From positions 1 to 64,000 of IMG/VR virus record IMGVR_UViG_3300023210_002753: 64,000 nt of DNA. The stretch is one strand, 5' to 3'. The DNA is from a virus. The notes beneath the pieces are model-generated. The model had not been told where the DNA came from. It saw only the letters and a program-made list of their open reading frames with translations, and made no database searches. Positions 49,241 through 58,404 of the stretch are shown here, piece by piece. Both the position numbers and the translations under genes were made by a program. The stretch's first letter is position 1. Each line of letters begins with the position of its first letter.

Positions 49241-49920
49241 CTATTTGCACTTTTATAAACACCTGTCATTGATCCTTGTTTAACTAATCCGGGTTCTAAC
49301 CAGTAACAATTAGTATTTAATTTATTAAAAAAATAATTTAATTCGAAATCAAAAGGTAAAACAATTTCTTTTATTTCTTCATAAAGTTTTTTAGCAAATT
49401 CTTTTTTTACAACATACCCATCCACACATCTAGTTTTGGCTGGTGTTTTTTTATATATATTATTTTTTATTTTAATAGTTTTTGATAGGTTTGATTTATC
49501 TAAATTAAAAATATTAAATGACGAACCAAAAAATATAACATCAAAATCTTCAGGGGTTTGTTTTATTAAATTTTCTAATCTACCATTAAAATCATTATTA
49601 AAAATAACATCATCCTCAATAATAATTGAGTAATCTTCTTTTGATTCTGATATTTTTTTTAATGCATCTAAATGGGATAAAGAATTACAAATTTCACTTA
49701 ATTTTAGTTCTCTAAATCCTATATTATTTATGTATAACCCTTTAGTTCTTTTTTCCCATAATTCTGGGTTTACCTTATAAAATTTATTTATCAAATTGGT
49801 GCTAATGGTTTCTCTTTCGTATTGTTCAATAAAACGATATTCTAAATTAAAACTATTTAATTTATTTATTAGATATTCCTTTCTATCTGTTAATTTTTTA
49901 TAGTGTATAATATAGATCAT
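49237..49920 (-). CDS. Glycosyltransferase family 25 protein
   Basis: 227 residues. Y-I-I-H-Y-K-K-L-T-D-R-K-E-Y is the GT25 start, E-I-C-N-S-L-S-H-L-D-A-L the conserved helix, and I-I-I-E-D-D-V-I the metal-binding acidic site; G-Y-V-V-K-K-E-F-A is also typical. The family includes LPS beta-1,4-galactosyltransferases. Complete length for a phage member. Confidence 0.85.
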   Translation of the reverse strand: MIYIIHYKKLTDRKEYLINKLNSFNLEYRFIEQYERETISTNLINKFYKVNPELWEKRTKGLYINNIGFRELKLSEICNSLSHLDALKKISESKEDYSIIIEDDVIFNNDFNGRLENLIKQTPEDFDVIFFGSSFNIFNLDKSNLSKTIKIKNNIYKKTPAKTRCVDGYVVKKEFAKKLYEEIKEIVLPFDFELNYFFNKLNTNCYWLEPGLVKQGSMTGVYKSANR

Positions 49921-49925
49921 TTTAT

Positions 49926-50549
49926 TTAATTTATGTTATATAATAATAAAGATTTATCGGTATAGTTAGGGTAGTCTTCTGCGCAATTTTCAATAATAAT
50001 ATCTATAGGGTTAGTTAACTTATATGGTTCTATTTCTAGATTTATTGGTCTCCATCCACCATCAGGTATATTTGCATTTAAAACAGATTTTCTCCAGTCA
50101 TGACCCAAATTTTTATCTGTAAAGGAAGTTGTTAAAAGATATTTAACATTGCTATTTTTTACATTTTCTATAAATTTTAATATGTTATCATTACTTAAAT
50201 GAACCAAACAATCTCTAACTAATAATAAATCCACATCAGGTATTTTATCTGTTATGATATTTATAACTTTAAAATCAAAATTGTAGAGACTTTTGTTTTT
50301 TTCTATGATTTCAGGGACAATATCTCCACCAATATATTCTATATTAGATAAATCCATTTCTTTCACCCAATTAAAATCACCACATGGCGCATCTAACATT
50401 GTTTTTATATTATATTTTTTTAAAAGATTTTGTAATCCTATTCTTAAATCTTTTGTGGTATCTAATTCTGATCCAGCCCCACTAACACTTTCTTTAGATG
50501 ACCAAGCATTATTTTTAAATTTACTATGAAATATATTTGTTAAACTCAT
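49926..50549 (-). CDS. Glycan-locus SAM methyltransferase (207 aa)
   Basis: M-L-D-A-P-C-G-D-F-N-W is motif I, I-E-Y-I-G-G-D-I-V motif II, then L-L-L-V-R-D-C-L-V-H-L-S and W-R-P-I-N-L-E near the end, a set seen in small methyltransferases of capsule and O-antigen loci. It probably methylates a sugar hydroxyl. The next gene upstream is directly adjacent. Confidence 0.8.
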   Translation of the reverse strand: MSLTNIFHSKFKNNAWSSKESVSGAGSELDTTKDLRIGLQNLLKKYNIKTMLDAPCGDFNWVKEMDLSNIEYIGGDIVPEIIEKNKSLYNFDFKVINIITDKIPDVDLLLVRDCLVHLSNDNILKFIENVKNSNVKYLLTTSFTDKNLGHDWRKSVLNANIPDGGWRPINLEIEPYKLTNPIDIIIENCAEDYPNYTDKSLLLYNIN

Positions 50550-51401
50550 CTAACCCTTTATTAGTTTTTCCCAATATGGAAATTTTAATTTTTCCATATT
50601 TTTATTTTCTTTAAAATAATCTTTTTTTGCGATAAGTAAAGTTTCATTTAAATCTTTAAAACTATCTACTATTAAAACTGGTAAGTCACCATATATTTTT
50701 TCATGGAAATAACTCCTTTCAATTATAGGTATTACCCCTATATATAACATTTCCCAATTTCTATGGCAATCTATACCATTACCATCGGGGCATAATACAA
50801 AATCAGATTCTTTACATTCTTTAAGGTAATTATCAATATTTCCTAACCAACCACCCATTCTTATATAACACCATTCATATTTACTAAAATATGGTGGAAT
50901 CCACTCTCTTTTATTCTTATTTGTTTTCGTATTAAAATTTAAATAACACATATATTTTTTATCTAAATTCTGAGAACTATACGCCTCAATTTTATTATGC
51001 TTATTGCCGTGTTTTCCATGTGATTTTACTGACCAAAATTTTCTTTCTAACCCTATCGGTAGGCTACATATTTCATTTGTATTGACAGCGTCAATATTTT
51101 GACCAAACCATTTTTTTATACATTTCGGTATATTGTCTACGTCACTTTGTTTAAAACCCATGTCTCCATTATGCGATAAAAGAATAAATGGTTTTTCATA
51201 ATCTTTAATAATATTAAAAAAATTAGTAACCCTGTCCGAATCAACATAAACGATTGGTAGTCTGTCTTCTTTAAAATTTTCTATGAAATTATTTAATCTA
51301 TTAAAATCTAAAGGTAGTTCTTTAGTATATTTATCCCCAAAACCAATATCTGCAATAGATTCGAATTTTTCACCATCAATGTAGTCTTCTTTTTTTATCA
51401 T
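50550..51401 (-). CDS. Exostosin-like glycosyltransferase
   Basis: 283 residues. C-terminal P-D-G-N-G-I-D-C-H-R-N-W-E-M-L-Y-I-G-V-I-P-I-I is the GT-B donor-binding signature seen in exostosin-like enzymes. The first half has I-V-Y-V-D-S-D-R and H-N-G-D. A 4-base overlap couples it to the next gene upstream. Confidence 0.72.
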   Translation of the reverse strand: MIKKEDYIDGEKFESIADIGFGDKYTKELPLDFNRLNNFIENFKEDRLPIVYVDSDRVTNFFNIIKDYEKPFILLSHNGDMGFKQSDVDNIPKCIKKWFGQNIDAVNTNEICSLPIGLERKFWSVKSHGKHGNKHNKIEAYSSQNLDKKYMCYLNFNTKTNKNKREWIPPYFSKYEWCYIRMGGWLGNIDNYLKECKESDFVLCPDGNGIDCHRNWEMLYIGVIPIIERSYFHEKIYGDLPVLIVDSFKDLNETLLIAKKDYFKENKNMEKLKFPYWEKLIKG

Positions 51402-52294
51402 TTTGATAAAAATTTATATAACTCTTTAGAGTGGATGTGTAAATTACAAATTGGTATTTTTTTACCGTCATACCAGCAAAATGGTCTTTTAAACCCTTCG
51501 GAATCACATTCTAAAGAAATTTTAATATTATTATTAATTATTTCTTTACCGATATATGTTTTCAGTATATTATCACCACATTGGTGGTATGGTCTACCTT
51601 TATTATCCCCACCGAAAAATTGACCGTAAGGTGCAGGGTCAAATAACATATTAAATTCATTAAAATTATTAGAAAAAGGTAAAAGTGGAAAATCCTTTAT
51701 ATAGTCCTTTTCTTTTTTTACTTTCCTCAAAAAAGTCATTTCTGATGGGCAACATTCACTATAATTTTCTCTTATATCTTTTATTTTTTCTTTATCATGT
51801 AAAATATCATCCATATCACTAACTAGTTGTTTAAAAATATTTTTATTTTTAAAGTAGGTTAACCCAGTAGTAACTCTTTGGTCATCCAATGTGGTAACAA
51901 ATATATCACCAGTTAAGTTTTTTAATATATTTTTTATTTTTGATAACGACTGATAAATTAATATATCATTTTCAAAAAAGAAAAACTCTACATCGGAATT
52001 GATGGTTTTTAAATATTCTTCGATAATATAAAATCTTGCAAAAGTTAAAATCCAGAAATCTTTAGTGGGGAAACTATTGAATATATTATTTTTATTGTCT
52101 AGTAGTTTTAAACTACTATATTTTTCTATTTTATTAATGTCTATTCGAATAAACTCAACACCATACTCATCAAAACAAAAATGTTTATTATCCCCTAAAA
52201 ATATTATTTTTTCATCTTTATTAAATGTCCTTAACTGGCGTATAGTATCGTTTATATAGTCAGGTACTTTCCCTATGTTAACTAAAATAATCAT
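51398..52294 (-). CDS. Putative GT-A glycosyltransferase (298 aa)
   Basis: N-terminal D-Y-I-N-D-T-I-R-Q-L-R-T-F-N and later V-E-F-F-F-F-E-N-D-I-L, where E-N-D may replace the D-x-D metal site; H-I-H-S-K-E near the end could supply the closing His. Overlaps both neighbours by 4 bases. Family not identified. Confidence 0.6.
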   Translation of the reverse strand: MIILVNIGKVPDYINDTIRQLRTFNKDEKIIFLGDNKHFCFDEYGVEFIRIDINKIEKYSSLKLLDNKNNIFNSFPTKDFWILTFARFYIIEEYLKTINSDVEFFFFENDILIYQSLSKIKNILKNLTGDIFVTTLDDQRVTTGLTYFKNKNIFKQLVSDMDDILHDKEKIKDIRENYSECCPSEMTFLRKVKKEKDYIKDFPLLPFSNNFNEFNMLFDPAPYGQFFGGDNKGRPYHQCGDNILKTYIGKEIINNNIKISLECDSEGFKRPFCWYDGKKIPICNLHIHSKELYKFLSK

Positions 52295-53058
52295 AAATAA
52301 ATAAAATTTTTTGTTTTTATATCTTTAGGGAAAAATGTTTCATCCTTAGTAAAGTTATAGTTATAATTTAACCATCTATCAGGTGCAATTACTATCTCAC
52401 TATTAAGTAACCCCAACCAAGACGCCCACCAAGAGAATGTTGATGAACTAATTATTTTATATTTACTATGTAATATTAATTGAAAATCTGTTCTCATATC
52501 ATTTTGATAGATAGTGTCGTTAGGAAAATATTTTTTAGCTAATGGTTTATTATCTGTTATAACTATAAATTTAATATCTTTATTTATTATTGAGTTAATA
52601 TGTTCTTTAGCGGATATAAAGTATTTCTTTGGTAGTCGGTAATCTCTTAGATAAGCATCTTGCGCTCTAAAATGAATAACACAGGTATTATCGTCAATAA
52701 TATTATTTGTAGGGGGTTCCATCTTAAACCATTCACGTATCTTATTCTCAAACCCTTCAAAGTAACATTCACTTTGCCACCAACCATTTAAATGGGTATC
52801 ATTGTCAATATCAAAAACTTCCGAATTAAATTTATCACCTATTTCTTTGAATACGTTAGTTTGTTTTCTATACGGTTGAATCCCCATGTCGCAATTAAAA
52901 AATTTATTACCTAACCAACCACCTTTTACTGTTTTATCCCCGTAAGGTACACCATTAGGTATTGTAAAACCATAACCCAGTTTCTCTGATATTACTCTAG
53001 CCATTACGTACTGATATAAATGATTCCCTAACCTACCCTGTAATTCTACTGATACCAT
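52291..53058 (-). CDS. Alpha-1,2-fucosyltransferase family (GT11)
   Basis: 255 residues. G-R-L-G-N-H-L-Y-Q-Y at 8-17, I-H-F-R-A-Q-D, and I-I-S-S-S-T-F-S-W-W-A-S-W-L are the family-11 motifs (G-L-G-N-x-x-F-Q; H-x-R-x-D; S-x-F-S-W-W). Uses GDP-L-fucose, which gmd and fcl in this locus can supply. The clearest glycosyltransferase assignment here. Confidence 0.88.
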   Translation of the reverse strand: MVSVELQGRLGNHLYQYVMARVISEKLGYGFTIPNGVPYGDKTVKGGWLGNKFFNCDMGIQPYRKQTNVFKEIGDKFNSEVFDIDNDTHLNGWWQSECYFEGFENKIREWFKMEPPTNNIIDDNTCVIHFRAQDAYLRDYRLPKKYFISAKEHINSIINKDIKFIVITDNKPLAKKYFPNDTIYQNDMRTDFQLILHSKYKIISSSTFSWWASWLGLLNSEIVIAPDRWLNYNYNFTKDETFFPKDIKTKNFIYL

Positions 53059-53059
53059 A

Positions 53060-54355
53060 TTAAAATGGGTTAAACCCTAATTTTTTATTGTTAGTAGTGT
53101 AATTATTTTTTTCTAAAAAGAAAGTTAATGGAGATTTAAAGGAATCATTTTTTAATTTAACACTTAAATTTAAAAATGATTGTACCACATCTTTATCTAA
53201 AAATGGGTATCTACTCTCCACACCGAAAGAACCAGTTACGAATTCTTCCTTTTGTAAATATGAAAATTGGGATCCATGATAAAAATTCTCCCAAGGAAAA
53301 TAAGTGGATATGTTTTCGTCATGTTTAATAGGGTTACTTTTTCCAAAAGTATATGCTTGTATGTTAGACATGATTTCATCAGAACCTTGACCAGATGCCA
53401 TTATTCTAATGTTTGGGTTTTCGTTTTTTACAGTTTTTAATAGATGATAAAGACCAAGAGCACCAGGGTCATTAAACCCATCTATTGATTTTTTATTATA
53501 GCTACTGCCGTAAAAAAATGGTTCACAATTATTACTTAATCCCTCTTTAAGTTTTATCTTATTAATTGAATTGTCTTGTATGTAACTTTTTATGATATTT
53601 TCAGATTTCACCCTTTTTTTAATTATGTCTAAATTCTCTTTACCTTGAAATGAAAAAGTGGTATAGGGGATTTTTAATATATCTAAACCACAAGCAATTG
53701 CACCACTATCATGACCACTACTTAATGGTAAGATTATATCATGTTGTATATTAGTGAATCGTTTTTTTAAAGATTTAATAAAATTATCTTCCCACTCACT
53801 AAAACTATCTATATTTTGTGTTAAATCAAAAACATATACACTTTCTTTTTTTATAATTTCTTTTGTAGTTAAGTCAAATTTTAATGTGGTATTGGGAGGT
53901 AATTTAGTAATATTATTAAACCCATTATTTCTTAAAATTGATTCGTAGGTAGACACACCTACACCTGAAACTGATATATCATAGTATATTGGTTTGGTGC
54001 TGAATACATCACTAGATATGTATATGACATTTTTTTTGAAGTCGATTAATGTGATTGCAAATTCCCCATCTAATTTTTTAACAAAATTATCACCGAATTC
54101 TTTGTAATCATTTATTATATGGTAAACATCACTTTCATATTTTTTATTATAATTATAAATCTCACCATTAAAAAGACAAACAATGTCACCATCAACTATG
54201 GGTTGCGTGGTTAGTGATCCTGTTAGTGATAGTAATGTATGTATGAAAGTAATTCCATTAACATCTAAAATAGAAGTATTATCGGGACCCCTTAATTTTA
54301 ATAGATTAAGGGTACTTTCATTAATGGGTTTGGTTGACACTACTATACCGCACAT
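53060..54355 (-). CDS. Asparagine-synthase-like glutamine amidotransferase
   Basis: 431 residues, shorter than AsnB (~550). Cys2 nucleophile (M-C-G-I), L-R-G-P-D, F-N-G-E-I-Y-N-Y and a synthetase half with L-S-S-G-H-D-S-G-A in place of the usual S-G-G-x-D-S, then S-G-Q-G-S-D-E-I and V-E-S-R-Y-P-F-L-D. In polysaccharide loci such enzymes amidate sugar carboxylates (uronic acids); that use is more likely here than asparagine synthesis. The glutaminase half looks functional. Confidence 0.85.
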   Translation of the reverse strand: MCGIVVSTKPINESTLNLLKLRGPDNTSILDVNGITFIHTLLSLTGSLTTQPIVDGDIVCLFNGEIYNYNKKYESDVYHIINDYKEFGDNFVKKLDGEFAITLIDFKKNVIYISSDVFSTKPIYYDISVSGVGVSTYESILRNNGFNNITKLPPNTTLKFDLTTKEIIKKESVYVFDLTQNIDSFSEWEDNFIKSLKKRFTNIQHDIILPLSSGHDSGAIACGLDILKIPYTTFSFQGKENLDIIKKRVKSENIIKSYIQDNSINKIKLKEGLSNNCEPFFYGSSYNKKSIDGFNDPGALGLYHLLKTVKNENPNIRIMASGQGSDEIMSNIQAYTFGKSNPIKHDENISTYFPWENFYHGSQFSYLQKEEFVTGSFGVESRYPFLDKDVVQSFLNLSVKLKNDSFKSPLTFFLEKNNYTTNNKKLGFNPF

Positions 54356-54358
54356 ATT

Positions 54359-54982
54359 TTATATTTTAATATTCTTTTTATTGTAAATTTCTGAACCAGA
54401 TATTAGATCATCATTCTCAAAGTTGTAACCAAAATATTCAAAATCTTTTTTAAATCCTTCTATCATTAACTCTATACTTTTTTCATCATAATAATCTTTA
54501 AAATGGGTTCTACTAGATTTATTAGTGTGTGGTAAAGTCCCCTCAATTCCTAACTTATTTTTAATGAAATTAAAATCTTCATTTATTTTTTCAAATTTAC
54601 CTACAAAATCTAATGTGATTGGGCTCTCTAAATCAGAATTTTCTGATAACCAAAGATACTGGGGTTTACAATCTTCATTAACTCTCCATTCTATATATTC
54701 TCCATAATTTTTAAATGACTTGATAAGTTTGTGTTGAAAATGAGATGTATCTTTTAACATATAATGATATAAAGAAACTTGCCAATCAAACGGATTTCTT
54801 ACAAATGCGAAAGTAAAATATTTGATATATTTATCTTTTCCATATTTATCGATATATTTTTTGGGTGGGTCATGTTTATCGGATATAAAGTTTCCATATT
54901 TATTTAAGATATTTCTCATAGAAGTACCACCTGTTTTATATAAATGAAAAAATATAAATTTATTATTGTCGGATCCTATCAT
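54359..54982 (-). CDS. Second sulfotransferase-like protein
   Basis: 207 residues. F-H-L-Y-K-T-G-G-T-S at 12-21 is the 5'-phosphosulfate loop, F-A-F-V-R-N-P-F-D-W-Q-V-S-L-Y the 3'-phosphate site. Sequence differs from the protein at 45801 outside these motifs, so probably a different acceptor position. Needs host PAPS. Confidence 0.85.
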   Translation of the reverse strand: MIGSDNNKFIFFHLYKTGGTSMRNILNKYGNFISDKHDPPKKYIDKYGKDKYIKYFTFAFVRNPFDWQVSLYHYMLKDTSHFQHKLIKSFKNYGEYIEWRVNEDCKPQYLWLSENSDLESPITLDFVGKFEKINEDFNFIKNKLGIEGTLPHTNKSSRTHFKDYYDEKSIELMIEGFKKDFEYFGYNFENDDLISGSEIYNKKNIKI

Positions 54983-54986
54983 AATT

Positions 54987-55694
54987 TTAATTTAATTCTA
55001 TGTAACACAACCAAGTATATTGTTGTGATTCTTTTTTGAAAATCTCATGTTTATTTTCACTATTTTCAAATATTGGTTTTTTGGTCGGGTATTCGACACC
55101 CCATTCATCACCCCATCTTGTTTTTATATCTTTATAAACGGGTGGGAATTCATAATAAAAATCCAGATTCTCTTCAAGATACTTTAAGTTACTATCTTTA
55201 GAATCGATAATCTTCTTTAAAGAATAACAATCCCCTTGATTAATAGGGTAATTATCCTCTATGATTATTTTTTTAAAACCTAATTTTTTACATAATTTAA
55301 TTCTTTCCAACGCATCTTGATGGTCATCGAAAAACAATATAGTATTTTCTTTATCTAAAGAATCCCATTCTGAGGTATCAATATCCTTAAAATCAGTATT
55401 AAAATACTTAGCTGATTCAGATATGTATTCCCTTCTACTTAAATTAATATCTATACCAAATACTTTAGATGTCGGTAAAACATTTTCAATCAACCAAGTA
55501 CTTTGACCCCTCCAAACACCACTTTCTATAACACTACTAGGGCTTATCTTATCTAAAATAAAATAAATGGCAAACATATGAGGTGTAACCATCCCACCCT
55601 TATTGTATTTTATTGGTCTTTTAGAATATAGTTCTAAAAAATCTTCAATCTTTTCTGTTATTTCATCATAAGACCACAATTCTTTATATTCCAT
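54987..55694 (-). CDS. Class I methyltransferase-like protein (235 aa)
   Basis: S-V-I-E-S-G-V-W-R-G-Q-S-T is motif I, followed by V-F-G-I-D-I-N and I-L-F-F-D-D-H-Q-D and I-I-I-E-D-N-Y, the spacing of CmcI/TylF-like O-methyltransferases. Found next to a sulfotransferase and a glycosyltransferase, so sugar methylation is most likely. Confidence 0.72.
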   Translation of the reverse strand: MEYKELWSYDEITEKIEDFLELYSKRPIKYNKGGMVTPHMFAIYFILDKISPSSVIESGVWRGQSTWLIENVLPTSKVFGIDINLSRREYISESAKYFNTDFKDIDTSEWDSLDKENTILFFDDHQDALERIKLCKKLGFKKIIIEDNYPINQGDCYSLKKIIDSKDSNLKYLEENLDFYYEFPPVYKDIKTRWGDEWGVEYPTKKPIFENSENKHEIFKKESQQYTWLCYIELN

Positions 55695-55698
55695 TGTT

Positions 55699-56481
55699 TT
55701 AAATTATTTTTACGTTATTTTCGTTTAATATTTTGTTCGTTATGTTAAAACTACCTTCTATAGAACAATTTTCTTCATACCATTTTATACCATTATTACT
55801 CATTTCTTCCCAATTTTCTTTCGTTATATTATTAATCTTTTCTTTTACCTCTTCCGGGTTAGATGCCGTTATATAATGTTTATTTTCCTCTAATGGGTTA
55901 TAGAATGTTAAATCGACTAAAGGTGTTATAATGGGGACAACTCCCATACACAGTAATTCAATTTCCCTATTACATTTAGGTCCATACCCACTTAAACATA
56001 AACCGAATTTACTTTTAGTCAATAATTTAAGATATTCTTTCTGATTATATTTATATTCACCACGAATAGGCATACTAAAAAGTTCAATATTTTTTGACCA
56101 ATCAACTTCTGTTCTTTTTCCCAACTGTACGTTATTTTCCACTTTACCCAAAAAGATCGATTCTATATTTCGATCACCCCAGCTCAGTCTTTCTTCTTTT
56201 ATTTTTTCCATTAATCTAGGTCTCCTACCCCAAAATATCCAAGGCGAGGATTTAGGTAAGTTAGGTACGGTGTTACCGAATAATGCAAAATTATAATTTT
56301 GTCCACCATACCATTCTAGTGTTGGTCTATCGTAGAGTAGAACGTCACCATAATCATTTAACCAAACGTTTTTAACATTTTGATACTCTACCTCGCAGAA
56401 ACCATTTTCTACCCATAGATCAACCAATTCTCTAAAGGTATCACCATTATGTTGATCATATTTAGGTTTTATTATTTTCAT
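55699..56481 (-). CDS. Putative GT-B glycosyltransferase (260 aa)
   Basis: The C-terminal half has G-L-C-L-S-G-Y-G-P-K-C-N-R-E-I-E-L-L-C-M-G-V-V-P-I, the donor-binding block of exostosin-like enzymes, similar in layout to the gene at 50550. The first half includes I-F-W-G-R-R-P-R-L. Overlaps the FkbM-like gene by 4 bases. Confidence 0.68.
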   Translation of the reverse strand: MKIIKPKYDQHNGDTFRELVDLWVENGFCEVEYQNVKNVWLNDYGDVLLYDRPTLEWYGGQNYNFALFGNTVPNLPKSSPWIFWGRRPRLMEKIKEERLSWGDRNIESIFLGKVENNVQLGKRTEVDWSKNIELFSMPIRGEYKYNQKEYLKLLTKSKFGLCLSGYGPKCNREIELLCMGVVPIITPLVDLTFYNPLEENKHYITASNPEEVKEKINNITKENWEEMSNNGIKWYEENCSIEGSFNITNKILNENNVKII

Positions 56482-57077
56482 TTTTTCAAAAAAGTTACTT
56501 CTTGGTAGTTTGGCGTTGTATGTATTATATCATAACCATTATTTTTTAACATATTAATTTTATTCATTGTATCGTTAATTGTAATGGTTGATATTTGATT
56601 ATGATGAAACTCAACACATATTTGTTTAACGCCCACACAATCAGATAAAACCTCATATTCTGACCCCTCTATATCTAATTTTATGAGTGATGGGTTATAG
56701 TCAGTTATTAATGTTTTTATTGATACCGTTTCTACCTCGTGGTAATCACTATTACTTACCATTGTATGGGATGGTGTTGTTGATTCACTAACAAAATTTG
56801 GGTTTGTATTTTTATATAATTTTATTCTATCACCATCGACTTTACCTACTGCCTTTTTTATTAACTTTAAATTAGGTAAATTAACACCCTCAATGAATTT
56901 ATGGCTTTTAATTGTTGGGTCTATCCCCACTATATTGATATCTTTTAATTTATTGAGTTCAATATCAAAAGATATATCCTCACCTAACCCCCCATCAATA
57001 ATTACATCACCGTCAGAAATGGAATCAACGTCAATTGTCCAACCACCATATTTTGTCCCTAAATATTTTTTATTCAT
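56478..57077 (-). CDS. FkbM-family methyltransferase
   Basis: 199 residues. V-I-I-D-G-G-L-G-E-D-I-S-F-D motif I, I-V-G-I-D-P motif II, and the FkbM hallmark L-I-K-L-D-I-E-G-S-E-Y-E-V-L near 140-153. O-methylates a sugar with SAM. Overlaps both neighbours by 4 bases. Confidence 0.85.
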   Translation of the reverse strand: MNKKYLGTKYGGWTIDVDSISDGDVIIDGGLGEDISFDIELNKLKDINIVGIDPTIKSHKFIEGVNLPNLKLIKKAVGKVDGDRIKLYKNTNPNFVSESTTPSHTMVSNSDYHEVETVSIKTLITDYNPSLIKLDIEGSEYEVLSDCVGVKQICVEFHHNQISTITINDTMNKINMLKNNGYDIIHTTPNYQEVTFLKK

Positions 57078-57760
57078 TTTTTATATTTTTTTATTATATT
57101 ATCTATATATGTTTCTTTTAAATCAATATTACATTTTTTCATTATTTGTAAAGTATACCCACTAGGTATCCCAATATAATTTTCACCACCCTCAATTTTT
57201 TTGATAGTATTTTTTTTATTTAATGATATTTGCATTTTTTTAACTATGTCTATGACATTATAAGAAATCGGGTGAATAAAATTAATAATTTTAGGGTGTT
57301 TACCATCTAAATTATTTATAAAACAAGAGATATCAGCAACATCTATAATATTTCGATAAGCATTTTTTAAAATTGTGATTTGTTCGTTATTATTTATTGT
57401 TTCTTTAAAATAATTGAACATCGTATTGGGGTTTCCTCCTTCACCCACAACGTTGGGTAATCTTATGGTTAAACTATTATTAACACTCTTCATCAACCTT
57501 TCTATCTTTAATTTATGTTCAACATATTTTGAATTAATTAAGGAAGAATCATATATACTATAAGTGCTAAAATAAATAATATTTTTATTAATGTCCCTAT
57601 CTTTAATAAATTCCATTATCATTTCTATTTCTCGATTAAATTCAGTTTTTAAATCCTCATTAGAATTGGAAACCCCTGAAGCAAAAATTTCGAACCTATC
57701 CGTAGTTAAATTTTTTTTTAAGGATTTTGCTATTAAACCATTACCTATTATTTTTAACAT
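57074..57760 (-). CDS. NAD-dependent epimerase/dehydratase-like protein
   Basis: 228 residues. Short Rossmann start I-I-G-N-G-L-I-A-K-S, S-T-Y-S-I-Y-D, Y-V-E-H-K (Y-x-x-x-K), I-R-L-P-N-V-V-G and R-N-I-I-D-V-A-D. It is a shortened SDR fold of the sugar-nucleotide type; may reduce or epimerise a nucleotide sugar, but the substrate is not clear. Its start overlaps the next upstream gene by 20 bases. Confidence 0.75.
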   Translation of the reverse strand: MLKIIGNGLIAKSLKKNLTTDRFEIFASGVSNSNEDLKTEFNREIEMIMEFIKDRDINKNIIYFSTYSIYDSSLINSKYVEHKLKIERLMKSVNNSLTIRLPNVVGEGGNPNTMFNYFKETINNNEQITILKNAYRNIIDVADISCFINNLDGKHPKIINFIHPISYNVIDIVKKMQISLNKKNTIKKIEGGENYIGIPSGYTLQIMKKCNIDLKETYIDNIIKKYKK

Positions 57761-58403
57761 ACTCTAATAATTTAAATTTATTTTCTAACCCAACAGTCCA
57801 ATTACCATGATGGATAATAACCTCATTGGGTATATTAAAATTTTCTCCATTCCATTGTTTTGGTCCAGTACTTGCTGCTACTGTAAAATATTTATTTTTA
57901 GGTAACCTACTATGTTTTATTGGGTGTTTATTGGAATTAAGGAAGTGGTTTATAATTTTTTGATCATCCATACCATTTTTTACTGTATTTAATAAAGTTT
58001 TTAAAACATCTTTAAAAAAATTTAATATTTTTTCATTTTGATTGCAGACAAATAATCCAGCACAAACACATACGATATCATCTTGAAATTTTATATCGTA
58101 ATCACCTATATCTTCTATGATATCTTCTTTTATATTTTTAAAAAATTGTATGTCACAATCTGTGAAAACTAATGGGTTATTATCACTTATATCAACGTTG
58201 TTAATTATATGTTCAACTTTACCTATCATTGTTTGATTAAACCCCAATGTACCATATGATACATCTTTTGTAATTTGTTTATAGTGACACCCTAAAAGTT
58301 CAAAATCATCTTTCAAATATTGTTTATACGAAGATAAAAAATATTTTTCATATAACTCTTTATGTGAATCAGTATAAAAAGTTAATAATTTTATTTTTTT
58401 CAT
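57741..58403 (-). CDS. Nucleotide-diphospho-sugar transferase (GT77-like)
   Basis: 220 residues. F-T-D-C-D-I-Q-F at ~70-77 is a D-x-D site, C-V-C-A-G-L-F-V-C the next conserved block, then D-D-Q-K-I-I-N and I-I-H-H-G-N-W near the end, in the order of Nucleotid_trans (GT77-like) enzymes. Lies in the coupled run of overlapping genes. Confidence 0.75.
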   Translation of the reverse strand: MKKIKLLTFYTDSHKELYEKYFLSSYKQYLKDDFELLGCHYKQITKDVSYGTLGFNQTMIGKVEHIINNVDISDNNPLVFTDCDIQFFKNIKEDIIEDIGDYDIKFQDDIVCVCAGLFVCNQNEKILNFFKDVLKTLLNTVKNGMDDQKIINHFLNSNKHPIKHSRLPKNKYFTVAASTGPKQWNGENFNIPNEVIIHHGNWTVGLENKFKLLEYVKNNR

Positions 58404-58404
58404 A

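Noticed and set aside
53060-54355. Housekeeping asparagine synthetase
   Set aside because: Short length, altered ATP loop and location among sugar enzymes make a glycan-amidating role more likely than amino-acid synthesis.
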